Positions 1 through 9,645 of a stretch of 64,000 bases of DNA are shown here, piece by piece. A program made the position numbers and the translations under genes. The notes below the pieces were generated by a model. It saw only the letters and a list, made by a program, of their open reading frames with translations. It was not told the DNA's origin and made no database searches. Location of the stretch: contig NZ_JHXH01000006.1 in the NCBI RefSeq assembly GCF_000621805.1, positions 62,001 through 126,000 on the forward strand. The letters are read 5' to 3'. This DNA comes from Ruminococcus sp. FC2018 (GTDB lineage Bacteria > Bacillota > Clostridia > Oscillospirales > Ruminococcaceae). Positions within the stretch are counted from its first letter, which is position 1. Each line of letters opens with the position of its first letter.

Positions 1-1298
<1,298 letters not shown>

Positions 1299-1362
1299 AT
1301 CACGTAAAATTTGTGTAAGTATCTATTAGGTGCTTGCACATTTTTTATGCGGAGGTCTCAAA

Positions 1363-1911
1363 ATGGGCTTTTTAGAAACTGTCTTTCTGGGTGTAGGGCT
1401 TTCAATGGACTGCTTTGCCATTTCTGTCACAAACGGAATGTGCAAGGTGAAAAGGCGGCTGCTCACAGCTTTGGTATGCGGGCTGTGCTATGGGCTTTTC
1501 CAGGGCGCACTGACCTGTATCGGTTACAGCGCCGGCTCGGTCTTTGCGGAAAAGATAAGCTCGTTCGGCAGCTATGTGGCGTTTGTGCTGCTTGCGCTGT
1601 CAGGGATAAAGATGTTTTTCGACAGTGACCAGAGTGCACAGGAGCTGTCTGCGGCGGCAGTGTTTTTCAGTGCCTTTGCCACCTCTCTTGACGCATTGTC
1701 CGTGGGGGTCAGCCTTTCAGCTCTGGGAACGGATATTGTTATGGTGGGAGCAGTCATCGCAGCAGTCACACTTATGCTCTGTACCGTGGGTTTCGCTGCA
1801 GGTTCAAGAGCCGGAAAACATCTTGGACAGTATGCAAGATACTTCGGAGGAACAGTACTTATAATCCTTGCTCTGAAAATACCTGCCCAGAAGCTTGGTA
1901 TTATAGGCTAA
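1363..1911 (+). CDS. mntP: MntP-type manganese efflux pump
   Basis: This 182-aa integral membrane protein has about six hydrophobic helices. The two conserved acidic motifs of the MntP family are present: GLSMDCFAIS near the N-terminus and TSLDALSVG in the second half. In this family the Asp residues are needed for Mn(II) export. The start is the ATG at 1363, 6 nt after a GGAGGT ribosome site at 1351-1356. An upstream in-frame ATG at 1330 lacks such a site. The 64-nt gap before it is too short for a yybP-ykoY manganese riboswitch, and none is seen. Confidence 0.9.
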   Translation: MGFLETVFLGVGLSMDCFAISVTNGMCKVKRRLLTALVCGLCYGLFQGALTCIGYSAGSVFAEKISSFGSYVAFVLLALSGIKMFFDSDQSAQELSAAAVFFSAFATSLDALSVGVSLSALGTDIVMVGAVIAAVTLMLCTVGFAAGSRAGKHLGQYARYFGGTVLIILALKIPAQKLGIIG

Positions 1912-2016
1912 GTTAACAAATGAGTAATAATAAATCAATGCTAATTTCATTGTAAAAGTTTATACTGAATTATAACTTTATGCTGCCGTTAAATGAATGC
2001 GGAAGGATTGAAAAAA

Positions 2017-3696
2017 ATGAGTAATATGAACGATTTTTATAAGAGATTTGTGGACGAAGCCTATGACGAAAACGGCATTGTTTGTAAATTCGACCTTGCT
2101 CTGCCGGACAACTATAATTTTGCATACGACGTTATAGATGCCATTGCCGGGGAGGAGCCCGACAGGGTCGCTCTGCATTGGCTGGGCGAGAACGGCGAGG
2201 AGCGCATATTCACTTTCAGGGATCTTTCCGAGCAAAGTATTAAAGCTGCCAATATGCTCCGTGACCACGGAGTGGAAAAAGGCGATGCTGTAATGGTGGT
2301 GCTTAAAAGGCACTATGAGTTCTGGATAGTTGCCTATGCCCTTATAAGACTGGGCGCAGTGCTTATACCTGCCACCTGCCAGCTGATGAAAAAGGACTAT
2401 ATCTACCGCTTTGACCTTGCAAGGGTAAAGTATATTATCACCACAGGCGAGGATAATGTTACCGAGCACGTGGACCAAGCTCTTGAGGAGTACAAGTGGA
2501 TGAAGGAAAAATTCATTACCCACGGCAGCAAGCAGGGCTGGACAGACCTTTTATCCGAGATAGAAAAATATCCATGCACCATGGAAAGGATACCCAACAA
2601 GAGCGATGACCCGATGATCGCTTATTTCAGCAGCGGCACCACAGGCTATCCCAAAATGGTGCTGCACGCACATTCATACAGCGCTGCCCATATCTTTACC
2701 GCCAAGCATTGGCACCATGTTTCCGACGGCACCGTTCACCTTACCGTTTCTGAAAGCGGCTGGGGCAAGTGCGCATGGGGCAAGATGTTCGGTCAGCTTA
2801 CCTGCGGAGCTACTGTGTTCGTTTACGATTTTGACAGGTTCGTACCGGAAAATGTGCTGAAGGTGATACAGGATCACCACATCACCTCCTTCTGCGCACC
2901 GCCCACAATGTACAGGTTTTTCATTAAAGCAGGCATTGAAAAGTTCGACCTTTCAAGTCTGAAGTATTCCTGCGTTGCAGGCGAAGCACTCAACCCGGAG
3001 GTTTTCAACAAGTGGAAACAGTTTACCGGTCTTGACCTTATGGAGGCTTTCGGACAGACGGAAACTACCGTTGTGCTTTGCAATAGCTACGGTATGAAGC
3101 CAAAGCCCGGTTCAATGGGCAAGCCTTCTCCTCTGTACCATGTTGACCTTGTGAACAAGGATCTGAAACCGGTGGGCGTGGGAGAAACGGGAGAGATAGT
3201 GCTGCGTGAGGAATACTGCAAACACCCTGCGATCTTCAAGGAGTATTACAGAAGTGCAGAGCTTACCTTCCGTGCATGGAAGGGCGGCGTTTACCATACA
3301 GGCGATACCGCTTACCGTGACGAGGACGGATATTTCTGGTATGTGGGCAGAACGGACGACCTTATCAAAGCCTCCGGTTACCGCATCGGACCCTTTGAGA
3401 TAGAGTCGATACTTATGGAGCATCCCAGCGTGCTTGAATGTGCCATAACCGCAGCCGCAGACCCCATAAGAGGAAAGGTGGTCAAGGCTACTATCGTCCT
3501 TACACAGGGATACGAGCCTTCCGAGGAGCTTAAAAAGGAGCTTCAGAATTATGTTAAGAAATCCACTGCGCCTTACAAATATCCACGTATCGTGGAATTT
3601 GTAGATGAGCTGCCAAAAACATTCAGCGGCAAGATAAGGCGTGTTGAGATAAGAGAAAACGACAAGAAGAAAAATAAGCAGAAAAAAGATAAGTAA
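2017..3696 (+). CDS. AMP-forming acyl-CoA synthetase (acetyl/medium-chain acyl-CoA ligase family)
   Basis: The protein is about 559 aa and belongs to the ANL superfamily, which activates a carboxylic acid with ATP and then loads CoA. The phosphate loop is YFSSGTTGYPK, the A5 motif is EAFGQTET, the hinge region contains YHTGDTAYRDEDGYFWYVGRTDD, split by the family as A7 and A8, and the C-terminal acetylation/catalytic Lys lies in TFSGKIRR. The overall length and the W-rich GWGKCAWGK stretch resemble medium-chain (ACSM-like) ligases more than acetyl-CoA synthetase. The substrate cannot be read from sequence. The start at 2017 follows GGAAGG at 2001-2006. An in-frame ATG at 1993 lies upstream of that site and is less likely. 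The C-terminus is a run of Lys and Asn. Confidence 0.88.
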   Translation: MSNMNDFYKRFVDEAYDENGIVCKFDLALPDNYNFAYDVIDAIAGEEPDRVALHWLGENGEERIFTFRDLSEQSIKAANMLRDHGVEKGDAVMVVLKRHYEFWIVAYALIRLGAVLIPATCQLMKKDYIYRFDLARVKYIITTGEDNVTEHVDQALEEYKWMKEKFITHGSKQGWTDLLSEIEKYPCTMERIPNKSDDPMIAYFSSGTTGYPKMVLHAHSYSAAHIFTAKHWHHVSDGTVHLTVSESGWGKCAWGKMFGQLTCGATVFVYDFDRFVPENVLKVIQDHHITSFCAPPTMYRFFIKAGIEKFDLSSLKYSCVAGEALNPEVFNKWKQFTGLDLMEAFGQTETTVVLCNSYGMKPKPGSMGKPSPLYHVDLVNKDLKPVGVGETGEIVLREEYCKHPAIFKEYYRSAELTFRAWKGGVYHTGDTAYRDEDGYFWYVGRTDDLIKASGYRIGPFEIESILMEHPSVLECAITAAADPIRGKVVKATIVLTQGYEPSEELKKELQNYVKKSTAPYKYPRIVEFVDELPKTFSGKIRRVEIRENDKKKNKQKKDK

Positions 3697-3717
3697 ACAG
3701 CAAAGCGGGGTGAGTTT

Positions 3718-4359
3718 ATGCTTGTCTATGAATACCCTCCCAAGCTTTCACACGGTGCGAGGCAGGCAAAAGCTATCCACGACATTGAGCAGCACAAAAA
3801 GATAAGGCGAGGCATGATAAGAAATATGGCTATCGCCGTGACCATAATCGCTCTGTCGTTTTTTGTGGACATAATGCTTGTAAAGCTGGTGCTTATACTG
3901 ATAGCTGCGGCAAATGCAGCCGTGGGACTGCTGCTTTACCGCTACGGTATGATGAGCTTTGATGCAAAGGTCTATTCAAGGATATACGACGACCACCTGG
4001 AACACTCCCAGAGGGTAGGCTTTTCAAAGCGGTATCTCTGCTTTGATGTGCTGTATAAAGACTTTGAAAAAAGCTTTCAGGATCCCAATGGGAACCTTGT
4101 GGTGCAGCTTGCGAAAGACCATAGCGCAAAAGTCTGGACGGCTGATGAAAACGGCGGGGATAAACAGGATCATGAAATAAAGAATAACACCCTGACGCTG
4201 AAGTTTGCCGACACCAAGGCAAAGCTTACTCTGGTAAACGACTTTTATGAGCAGATAAAATATCCCCATAAGGAGTATAACGTTATTGAGGACGACGATG
4301 ATGATTATTATACCGATGATGATAAAAAGTGGGACAGCCTGGGTAAGCACGGACTGTAA
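3718..4359 (+). CDS. two-helix membrane protein of unknown function
   Basis: This 213-aa protein is not recognised. It has a short basic N-terminal region and two adjacent hydrophobic helices (about residues 38-56 and 58-75). A soluble domain of about 130 residues follows, ending in an acidic stretch (EDDDDDYYTDDDKK). The start follows a GGGGTGA ribosome site and lies 21 nt after the acyl-CoA synthetase stop, so the two are probably co-transcribed. The arrangement suggests a cytoplasmic domain anchored by a helical hairpin, but no function is claimed. Confidence 0.7.
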   Translation: MLVYEYPPKLSHGARQAKAIHDIEQHKKIRRGMIRNMAIAVTIIALSFFVDIMLVKLVLILIAAANAAVGLLLYRYGMMSFDAKVYSRIYDDHLEHSQRVGFSKRYLCFDVLYKDFEKSFQDPNGNLVVQLAKDHSAKVWTADENGGDKQDHEIKNNTLTLKFADTKAKLTLVNDFYEQIKYPHKEYNVIEDDDDDYYTDDDKKWDSLGKHGL

Positions 4360-4382
4360 AATGTAAACTTTTCGTTAAACGC

Positions 4383-4411
4383 TTGAAAAAACAGGAGCGT
4401 TGTGATATCAT
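4383..4411 (+). promoter_or_regulatory. sigma-A-type promoter for the pheST leader
   Basis: TTGAAA at 4383-4388 and TATCAT at 4406-4411 are separated by 17 bp. Initiation would fall near 4418, just ahead of the T-box leader. Confidence 0.6.
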
Positions 4412-4436
4412 AATCAAGTAATATAACATCTTAAAC

Positions 4437-4680
4437 ACATTGACCAAGAGAGTAAGTGTGCCTTATGGATTTCAGAGAGGGTCCGAGCGGCTTTGCCGTT
4501 TTCTGCAACGGGCTTATTTCAAAGCATACCGAAGTTCACTTGCGAGTGGTTTTGCCGAAAGGTAAAGTAAGCAAAAACGTGCAGCCGGCGTTAACGGCAG
4601 GGGAGTGTCGGCTCCCGTCAAAACAGGTGGTATAACAATGACTTTTTAAGGTCTTGTCCTTTTTTGAGGACGGGACCTTT
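4437..4680 (+). promoter_or_regulatory. T-box riboswitch, Phe specifier, upstream of pheST
   Basis: The leader has the hallmarks of a T-box. An AGAGAGTAAGTG segment opens stem I. A TTC (Phe) specifier candidate at 4471-4473 lies in ATGGATTTCAGAGAGG, the usual specifier-loop context. A T-box-like AGGTGGTATAAC at 4625-4636 sits inside a GTCA/TGAC-closed antiterminator. An intrinsic terminator follows immediately. Uncharged tRNA-Phe would bind the specifier and T-box and favour read-through into pheS. The T-box core is a slightly divergent version (GGTGGTATAAC). The downstream gene and the specifier agree. Confidence 0.88.
4648..4680 (+). terminator. T-box intrinsic terminator
   Basis: The stem pairs AAGGTCTTGTCC (4648-4659) with GGACGGGACCTT (4668-4679). 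The flanking sequence is T-rich. It is mutually exclusive with the T-box antiterminator just upstream. Confidence 0.85.
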
Positions 4681-4705
4681 TATTATTATCGGGAGGTAAA
4701 AAGCA

Positions 4706-5725
4706 ATGAAGGAACAGCTCAGAAGCATTGAAGAGCGTGCAAAAGCGGAGCTTAAGGAGATAAGCGACGCAAAGGTGCTTGAAGAGTTCAGGGTGAAGTA
4801 CCTGGGCAAAAAAGGCGAGATAACAGGTATACTGAAACAGATGGGCAAGCTTTCCGCCGAGGAAAGACCTGCCATGGGTCAGCTGGCAAATAAGGTCAGG
4901 GCGGATATTGAAACTGCCTTGAGCGCAAGGGTCAGCGAGCTTAAATCTGCCGCCGAGCAGGTCAGACTCAAAAACGAGACTCTTGACGTTACACTGCCCG
5001 GCAAAGCTCCCGCAATAGGCAGACCTCATCCTCTGGATGCCGTGCTGGCAGACGTTGAGGAGGTATTCCTGGGCATGGGATTTGAGATCGTTGAAGGTCC
5101 GGAGGTGGAGACCGACCACTACTGCTTTGAGGCGCTCAATATGCCCCCTCATCACCCTGCAAGAGATACACAGGATACATTCTATATCAGCGACAGCGTG
5201 CTTCTGAGAACACAGACTTCCTCTGTCCAGATAAGGACAATGGAAAAGATGAAACCGCCTATCAGAATAATCTCACCGGGACGTGTTTACCGCTCAGATG
5301 CTGTTGACGCAACACATTCGCCGCTTTTCCACCAGATAGAGGGACTTGTTATAGACAAGGGAGTTACCATGGGCGACCTTAAAGGCACGCTGGAGCTTCT
5401 TATGAAGCGTCTTTACGGCGACGAGGCAAAGATAAGGCTCAGACCTCACCATTTCCCATATACCGAGCCTTCAGCAGAGGTTGACATGATGTGCTTCAAC
5501 TGTCACGGAGAGGGCTGCTCCATGTGCAAGCAGGAGGGCTGGGTAGAGCTTCTCGGCGCAGGAATGGTACACCCCAAGGTGCTTGAGGGATGCGGTATCG
5601 ACCCGAACGTTTACAGCGGATTTGCTTTCGGTATCGGTCTTGAAAGAATAACCATGGGCAGATATAACATCAACGATATGCGTCTGCTTTATGAAAACGA
5701 CATGAGATTCTTAGAGCAGTTCTGA
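4706..5725 (+). CDS. pheS: phenylalanine-tRNA ligase alpha subunit
   Basis: The 339-aa product is the catalytic subunit of the (alpha-beta)2 enzyme that charges tRNA-Phe. It has the N-terminal coiled-coil region that contacts tRNA, then a class II catalytic core. Motifs include HPLDAV at the start of the core, [15 protein letters not shown], motif 2 around [16 protein letters not shown], and a C-terminal [13 protein letters not shown] motif 3. [20 protein letters not shown] insert carries four Cys and is common in this family. The ATG follows GGGAGG. It is co-transcribed with pheT, 19 nt downstream, under the T-box. Confidence 0.97.
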   Translation: MKEQLRSIEERAKAELKEISDAKVLEEFRVKYLGKKGEITGILKQMGKLSAEERPAMGQLANKVRADIETALSARVSELKSAAEQVRLKNETLDVTLPGKAPAIGRPHPLDAVLADVEEVFLGMGFEIVEGPEVETDHYCFEALNMPPHHPARDTQDTFYISDSVLLRTQTSSVQIRTMEKMKPPIRIISPGRVYRSDAVDATHSPLFHQIEGLVIDKGVTMGDLKGTLELLMKRLYGDEAKIRLRPHHFPYTEPSAEVDMMCFNCHGEGCSMCKQEGWVELLGAGMVHPKVLEGCGIDPNVYSGFAFGIGLERITMGRYNINDMRLLYENDMRFLEQF

Positions 5726-5744
5726 TAAGGGAGGTAAAGTATAG

Positions 5745-8159
5745 ATGGATCTTTCAATGAGATGGCTTGCAGACTATGTGGACTGCGATATGCCGATAAA
5801 GGAATTTGTAAGCGGTATCACCCTTTCAGGCTCAAAAGTTGAGTGCTTTGAGACAGAGGGAGATTACCTTTCAAACGTTGTTGTGGGACAGGTCAAAGAG
5901 ATCGTCCGTCACCCGGATTCCGACCATATGTTCATCTGTCAGGTGGACGTTGGAGAGGGAGAACTCACACAGATAGTCACAGGTGCGCAGAATGTAAAGA
6001 AGGACGATTTTGTGCCCGTTGCAAAGCATAAGTCTACTGTACTCCATGAGGGCAAGGTGGTTAAGATAACCAAAGGCAAGCTCCGTGGTGAGGCATCAAA
6101 CGGTATGCTGTGCTCACTTGCAGAGCTTGGTCTTACGGTCCATGATTTCCCTTACGCTATCGAGGACGGAATTTTTATTCTTGGCGATGACTGCGATAAG
6201 ACTATCGGCAAGGACATCAGAGAGGCTATCGGCTTCAACGATACAACTGTGGAGTTTGAGATAACCTCAAACCGCCCTGACTGTATGTCGGTAACAGGTC
6301 TTGCAAGAGAGACTGCCGCTACCTTCGGCAAGGAGTTCAAGCTGAAGAAACCGGAGTATAAAGGCGTAAAGGGTGACATTAACGATATTATCAGCGTTAA
6401 GATACACAACTCAAAGCTCTGCCCCAGGTATATGGCTGCGGTGGTGAAAAACGTAAAGATAGGTCAGTCCCCAAGATGGATGAGAGAAAGGCTGCGTGCA
6501 AGCGGAGTTCGTCCTATCAATAATTTCGTGGACATTACAAACTATGTAATGCTTGAGTACGGTCACCCCATGCACGCTTTTGACCTGCGCTATGTCAGCG
6601 GGAATGCTATCAACATCAGAAACGCACAGCAGGGTGAAAAGATAACCACTCTTGACGGCGTGGAAAGAGAGCTTTCAAGCGAGATGCTGGTTATCGCAGA
6701 TGCCGAAAAGCCTGTTGCCGTAGCAGGCGTAATGGGCGGCGAGTACAGCGGAATAATGGATGATACCACTACCGTTGTCTTTGAGTCGGCTTGCTTTGAC
6801 GGGGCAAGCGTAAGGACTACGGCTAAGAAGCTGGGCATGAGAACAGACGCATCTTCAAGATATGAAAAGGGTCTTGACCCACACAACTGTTACGACGCTC
6901 TGATGAGAGCGTGCCAGCTTGTGGAGGAGCTGGGCGCAGGCGAGGTACTGGACACTCATATTGATGAGGATTACCACGATGATACACCGGATTCTGTTGA
7001 GTTCGACAGCAAGTGGATAAACGAATTTCTTGGAACGGATATCCCGCAGCAGCAGATGATAGACTACCTCACAAGCCTTGAGTTTGAGGTAAAGGACGGC
7101 AGGGTGTACGTTCCCCACTTCAGAATTGATATCCAGCGTCCCTGTGATGTAGCCGAGGAGGTCGCAAGGCTCTACGATTACAACAATATCCCCGGAACAA
7201 TAATCAGAGGCGTTGCACAGGCGCAGAGAACACCTAAGCAGAAGTTTGAAAGAGCCGTTAAGCAGGCAATGTTTGCCTGCGCAATGAATGAGACGGAGAC
7301 CTTCTCGTTTATTTCGCCCAAGTATTTTGATAAGATAAATCTTCCGGCAGATTCTTACCTTCGCAAGTGCGTGACCATAACCAACCCGCTTGGCGAGGAC
7401 ACAAGCGTTATGAGAACCACTATTATCCCATCGGTGTGCGAGGTGCTGGCACGAAACAATAATTACAGAAATCCCAAATGCTATATTTTCGAGCTTGGAA
7501 ACGAGTATATCCCCGTTGAGGGCGAAATACTCCCAAGCGAGCCTTCAAGGCTTGGAATGGGCGTTTACGATACCGCAGGCACTTTTGACTTTTACAGCAT
7601 GAAGGGCATTGTGGAGAATGTCCTTGACAGAGTGGGCGCAAAGAATGTAAGCTTTGAAAGAGCAGATAAGGACTGCGGTTATGACGAGTTCTACGCTTTC
7701 CATCCGGGAAGAGTGGCTGTTGTCAGGGTCGCAGGCACAGCAGTAGGTATCTTCGGCGAGCTGCACCCAAAGACAATGGAAAATTACGGGCTTTCCGCAA
7801 GGACATATGTTGGCAAGCTTGACCTGCCGGAGATAATGGATAATTCCCAGTCCCAGAAGAAGTATAAGCCCCTGCCAAAATACCCTGCCACAACAAGAGA
7901 TATCTCGGTGGTCTGTGATGACAGTATCCCTGTGGCTGAGCTTGAAAAGGCTATAACAAAGGCTGTAGGATCGATCCTGGAAAAGGTCACGCTGTTTGAC
8001 GTTTATAAGGGCGAGCAGATAGAGCAGGGTAAAAAGAGCGTTTCATACTCCATTTCCATGCGCTCACACGAGGGCACGCTGACAGACGAGCAGGCTGACA
8101 AAGCTATGGACAAAGTTTTAAAGGAGCTTTCGGCAATGGGTGCGGAACTGCGTGGATAA
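5745..8159 (+). CDS. pheT: phenylalanine-tRNA ligase beta subunit
   Basis: At 804 aa this is a full-length bacterial PheT. The domains appear in the normal order: an N-terminal tRNA-binding OB fold (about residues 40-150, with HPDSDHMFICQVDVG), B3/B4 editing region (about 210-400, with RPINNFVDITNYVMLEYGHP), B5, a catalytically inactive class II-like core, and a C-terminal anticodon-binding FDX-ACB domain (KYPATTRDISVVCDD onwards). The start follows GGGAGG at about 8 nt. The editing domain should hydrolyse Tyr-tRNA-Phe. Confidence 0.97.
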   Translation: MDLSMRWLADYVDCDMPIKEFVSGITLSGSKVECFETEGDYLSNVVVGQVKEIVRHPDSDHMFICQVDVGEGELTQIVTGAQNVKKDDFVPVAKHKSTVLHEGKVVKITKGKLRGEASNGMLCSLAELGLTVHDFPYAIEDGIFILGDDCDKTIGKDIREAIGFNDTTVEFEITSNRPDCMSVTGLARETAATFGKEFKLKKPEYKGVKGDINDIISVKIHNSKLCPRYMAAVVKNVKIGQSPRWMRERLRASGVRPINNFVDITNYVMLEYGHPMHAFDLRYVSGNAINIRNAQQGEKITTLDGVERELSSEMLVIADAEKPVAVAGVMGGEYSGIMDDTTTVVFESACFDGASVRTTAKKLGMRTDASSRYEKGLDPHNCYDALMRACQLVEELGAGEVLDTHIDEDYHDDTPDSVEFDSKWINEFLGTDIPQQQMIDYLTSLEFEVKDGRVYVPHFRIDIQRPCDVAEEVARLYDYNNIPGTIIRGVAQAQRTPKQKFERAVKQAMFACAMNETETFSFISPKYFDKINLPADSYLRKCVTITNPLGEDTSVMRTTIIPSVCEVLARNNNYRNPKCYIFELGNEYIPVEGEILPSEPSRLGMGVYDTAGTFDFYSMKGIVENVLDRVGAKNVSFERADKDCGYDEFYAFHPGRVAVVRVAGTAVGIFGELHPKTMENYGLSARTYVGKLDLPEIMDNSQSQKKYKPLPKYPATTRDISVVCDDSIPVAELEKAITKAVGSILEKVTLFDVYKGEQIEQGKKSVSYSISMRSHEGTLTDEQADKAMDKVLKELSAMGAELRG

Positions 8160-8247
8160 AACCCCTCAAACGCCATTGCATAAGGACGCTTGTGTATAAA
8201 ATTTTGCCTTTGGATTTGTGCAGATTTCATAAAATTTAAAAAACTGC

Positions 8248-8276
8248 TTGTATATTTGATTTTCTTGGAGTATAAT
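8248..8276 (+). promoter_or_regulatory. sigma-A-type promoter for ireB
   Basis: TTGTAT at 8248-8253 and TATAAT at 8271-8276 are 17 bp apart, about 35 bp upstream of the ireB start codon. Confidence 0.65.
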
Positions 8277-8311
8277 AATAGCGTAGAATAAACGACGGGA
8301 GGGTCAAGCTT

Positions 8312-8560
8312 ATGTACGATCAGACAGTTGAATTTTCAATTACAGATGAAAAGGAGTCGGAACTGAGAAAAACTCTGACCACCATTTATGAGGCCTTGAA
8401 GGAAAAGGGCTATAATCCTGTAAACCAGATAGTAGGCTATATCCTTTCCGAGGATCCGACCTACATAACGACCTACAATAATGCTAGAAGCCTTATAAGG
8501 CATATCGACAGAGACGAGCTTTTGCAGGCGTTGGTAAAATCCTATCTGAAGGTAAAGTGA
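8312..8560 (+). CDS. ireB: IreB family regulatory phosphoprotein (UPF0297/DUF965)
   Basis: This 82-aa protein matches the small IreB family throughout, with QTVEFSI at the start, [25 protein letters not shown] in the centre (split into [15 protein letters not shown] and [10 protein letters not shown]) and a C-terminal helix ending LVKSYLK. In Enterococcus, IreB is a substrate of the IreK Ser/Thr kinase and affects cephalosporin resistance. In many Firmicutes the gene precedes ruvX, but here it stands alone between its own promoter and a terminator. The ribosome site is GGGAGGG. Confidence 0.9.
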   Translation: MYDQTVEFSITDEKESELRKTLTTIYEALKEKGYNPVNQIVGYILSEDPTYITTYNNARSLIRHIDRDELLQALVKSYLKVK

Positions 8561-8570
8561 AAATGTTTTT

Positions 8571-8600
8571 AAAGGACGGCAGAAATTACCGTCCTTTTTT
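8571..8600 (+). terminator. intrinsic terminator after ireB
   Basis: AAAGGACGG pairs with CCGTCCTTT around an 9-nt loop, followed by a T run. Confidence 0.88.
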
Positions 8601-8681
8601 CTTTGGATTTCTTTGCAAAAAGGGAATAGTATAATTACATCAGAAGGATGATATTATGACCTTGCAAAGGAGAAAAGAAAA

Positions 8682-9488
8682 ATGAAGAAGATAATTGTGG
8701 CGCTGACTGCATTGACGCTTACAGGGTGCGCCATCGGGATCTCCCCTGACAGTCCCAAGGAGCAATCCTCTGCAGAAACGGTGAATGTGGAGGTCAAAAA
8801 GCAGGACCTTTCAAAGCTTTCAAAGACGAAGCTTGGCTACGGTCAGGGTGTTATCACCGATGAAAAGAACAGGACCACCGGTGCGCTGGATTTCAACAAA
8901 CGATATGGTGAACTGGGCGCAAAAGCCATTGATACGGACGATAAGAAGATAACTCTCACCTTCGATCAGGGATATGAGAACGGATACACCGCTAAGATCC
9001 TGGACACTCTCAAAGAGAAAAAGATAAGGGCAGTTTTCTTCCTCGTGAAGGACTACGCAGAGAAAAATCCCGATCTGGTAAAGAGAATGATAGACGAGGG
9101 ACATATTATCGGCAATCACTCGGTGCATCACTATTCAATGCCCACCCTTGACGCAAAGACCTGCGAGAGCGAGATAATGGATATGCATAAGTATATCAAG
9201 GATAAGTTCGGCTACGAGATGAAGCTTTTTCGACCGCCTATGGGTGAGTTCTCGGAACAGTCGCTGACGGTGACAAAAAACTGCGGATATGAAACGGTAA
9301 TGTGGAGCTTTGCCTATGCGGACTGGGATACAAAGGCACAGCCCGAGGAGCATAAGGCGGCAAAGAAGCTTGTGGGAGCTGCCCACGAGGGAGCGATATA
9401 TCTTCTGCACAGCGTCTCAAAGACCAATGCCCAGATTCTGGGCTCGGTGATAGACGGCATAAGAGCCAAGGGGTTTGAATTTAACTGA
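8682..9488 (+). CDS. PdaA-like polysaccharide deacetylase lipoprotein
   Basis: The 268-aa product has a short lipoprotein signal (LTGC, Cys16) and a NodB-type deacetylase domain from about residue 85. It contains TFDQGYENGYTAKILD (Asp95) and NHSVHH (His146 and His150), then FRPPMGEFSE. The TFDxGYENG form is typical of the PdaA group, which de-N-acetylates muramic acid on the way to spore-cortex delta-lactam. In this group the second Asp of the usual TFDD motif is replaced by Asn, and here it is Gln96. Location would be the outer face of the membrane. The gene is flanked by terminators and looks monocistronic. Confidence 0.85.
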   Translation: MKKIIVALTALTLTGCAIGISPDSPKEQSSAETVNVEVKKQDLSKLSKTKLGYGQGVITDEKNRTTGALDFNKRYGELGAKAIDTDDKKITLTFDQGYENGYTAKILDTLKEKKIRAVFFLVKDYAEKNPDLVKRMIDEGHIIGNHSVHHYSMPTLDAKTCESEIMDMHKYIKDKFGYEMKLFRPPMGEFSEQSLTVTKNCGYETVMWSFAYADWDTKAQPEEHKAAKKLVGAAHEGAIYLLHSVSKTNAQILGSVIDGIRAKGFEFN

Positions 9489-9494
9489 CCCTGC

Positions 9495-9526
9495 AAAAGC
9501 GTCCTTTGAAAGCAAGGGGCGCTTTT
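9495..9526 (+). terminator. intrinsic terminator after the PdaA-like gene
   Basis: AAAAGCGTCC pairs with GGGGCGCTTTT around a short loop. The T tract is short. Confidence 0.65.
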
Positions 9527-9561
9527 CACATAGTTATCACAGAGTTTTCACTCCAGTTTCG

Positions 9562-9590
9562 TTGACTTTTGGGCGTAAAAGTGATATAAA
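9562..9590 (+). promoter_or_regulatory. sigma-A-type promoter
   Basis: TTGACT at 9562-9567 and TATAAA at 9585-9590 are 17 bp apart, upstream of the 559-aa anchored protein. Confidence 0.7.
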
Positions 9591-9645
9591 TGAATTGTAA
9601 AGTAAGGTAACTATGTCTGTATAAATATTGTGGGAGGAATTTGAG

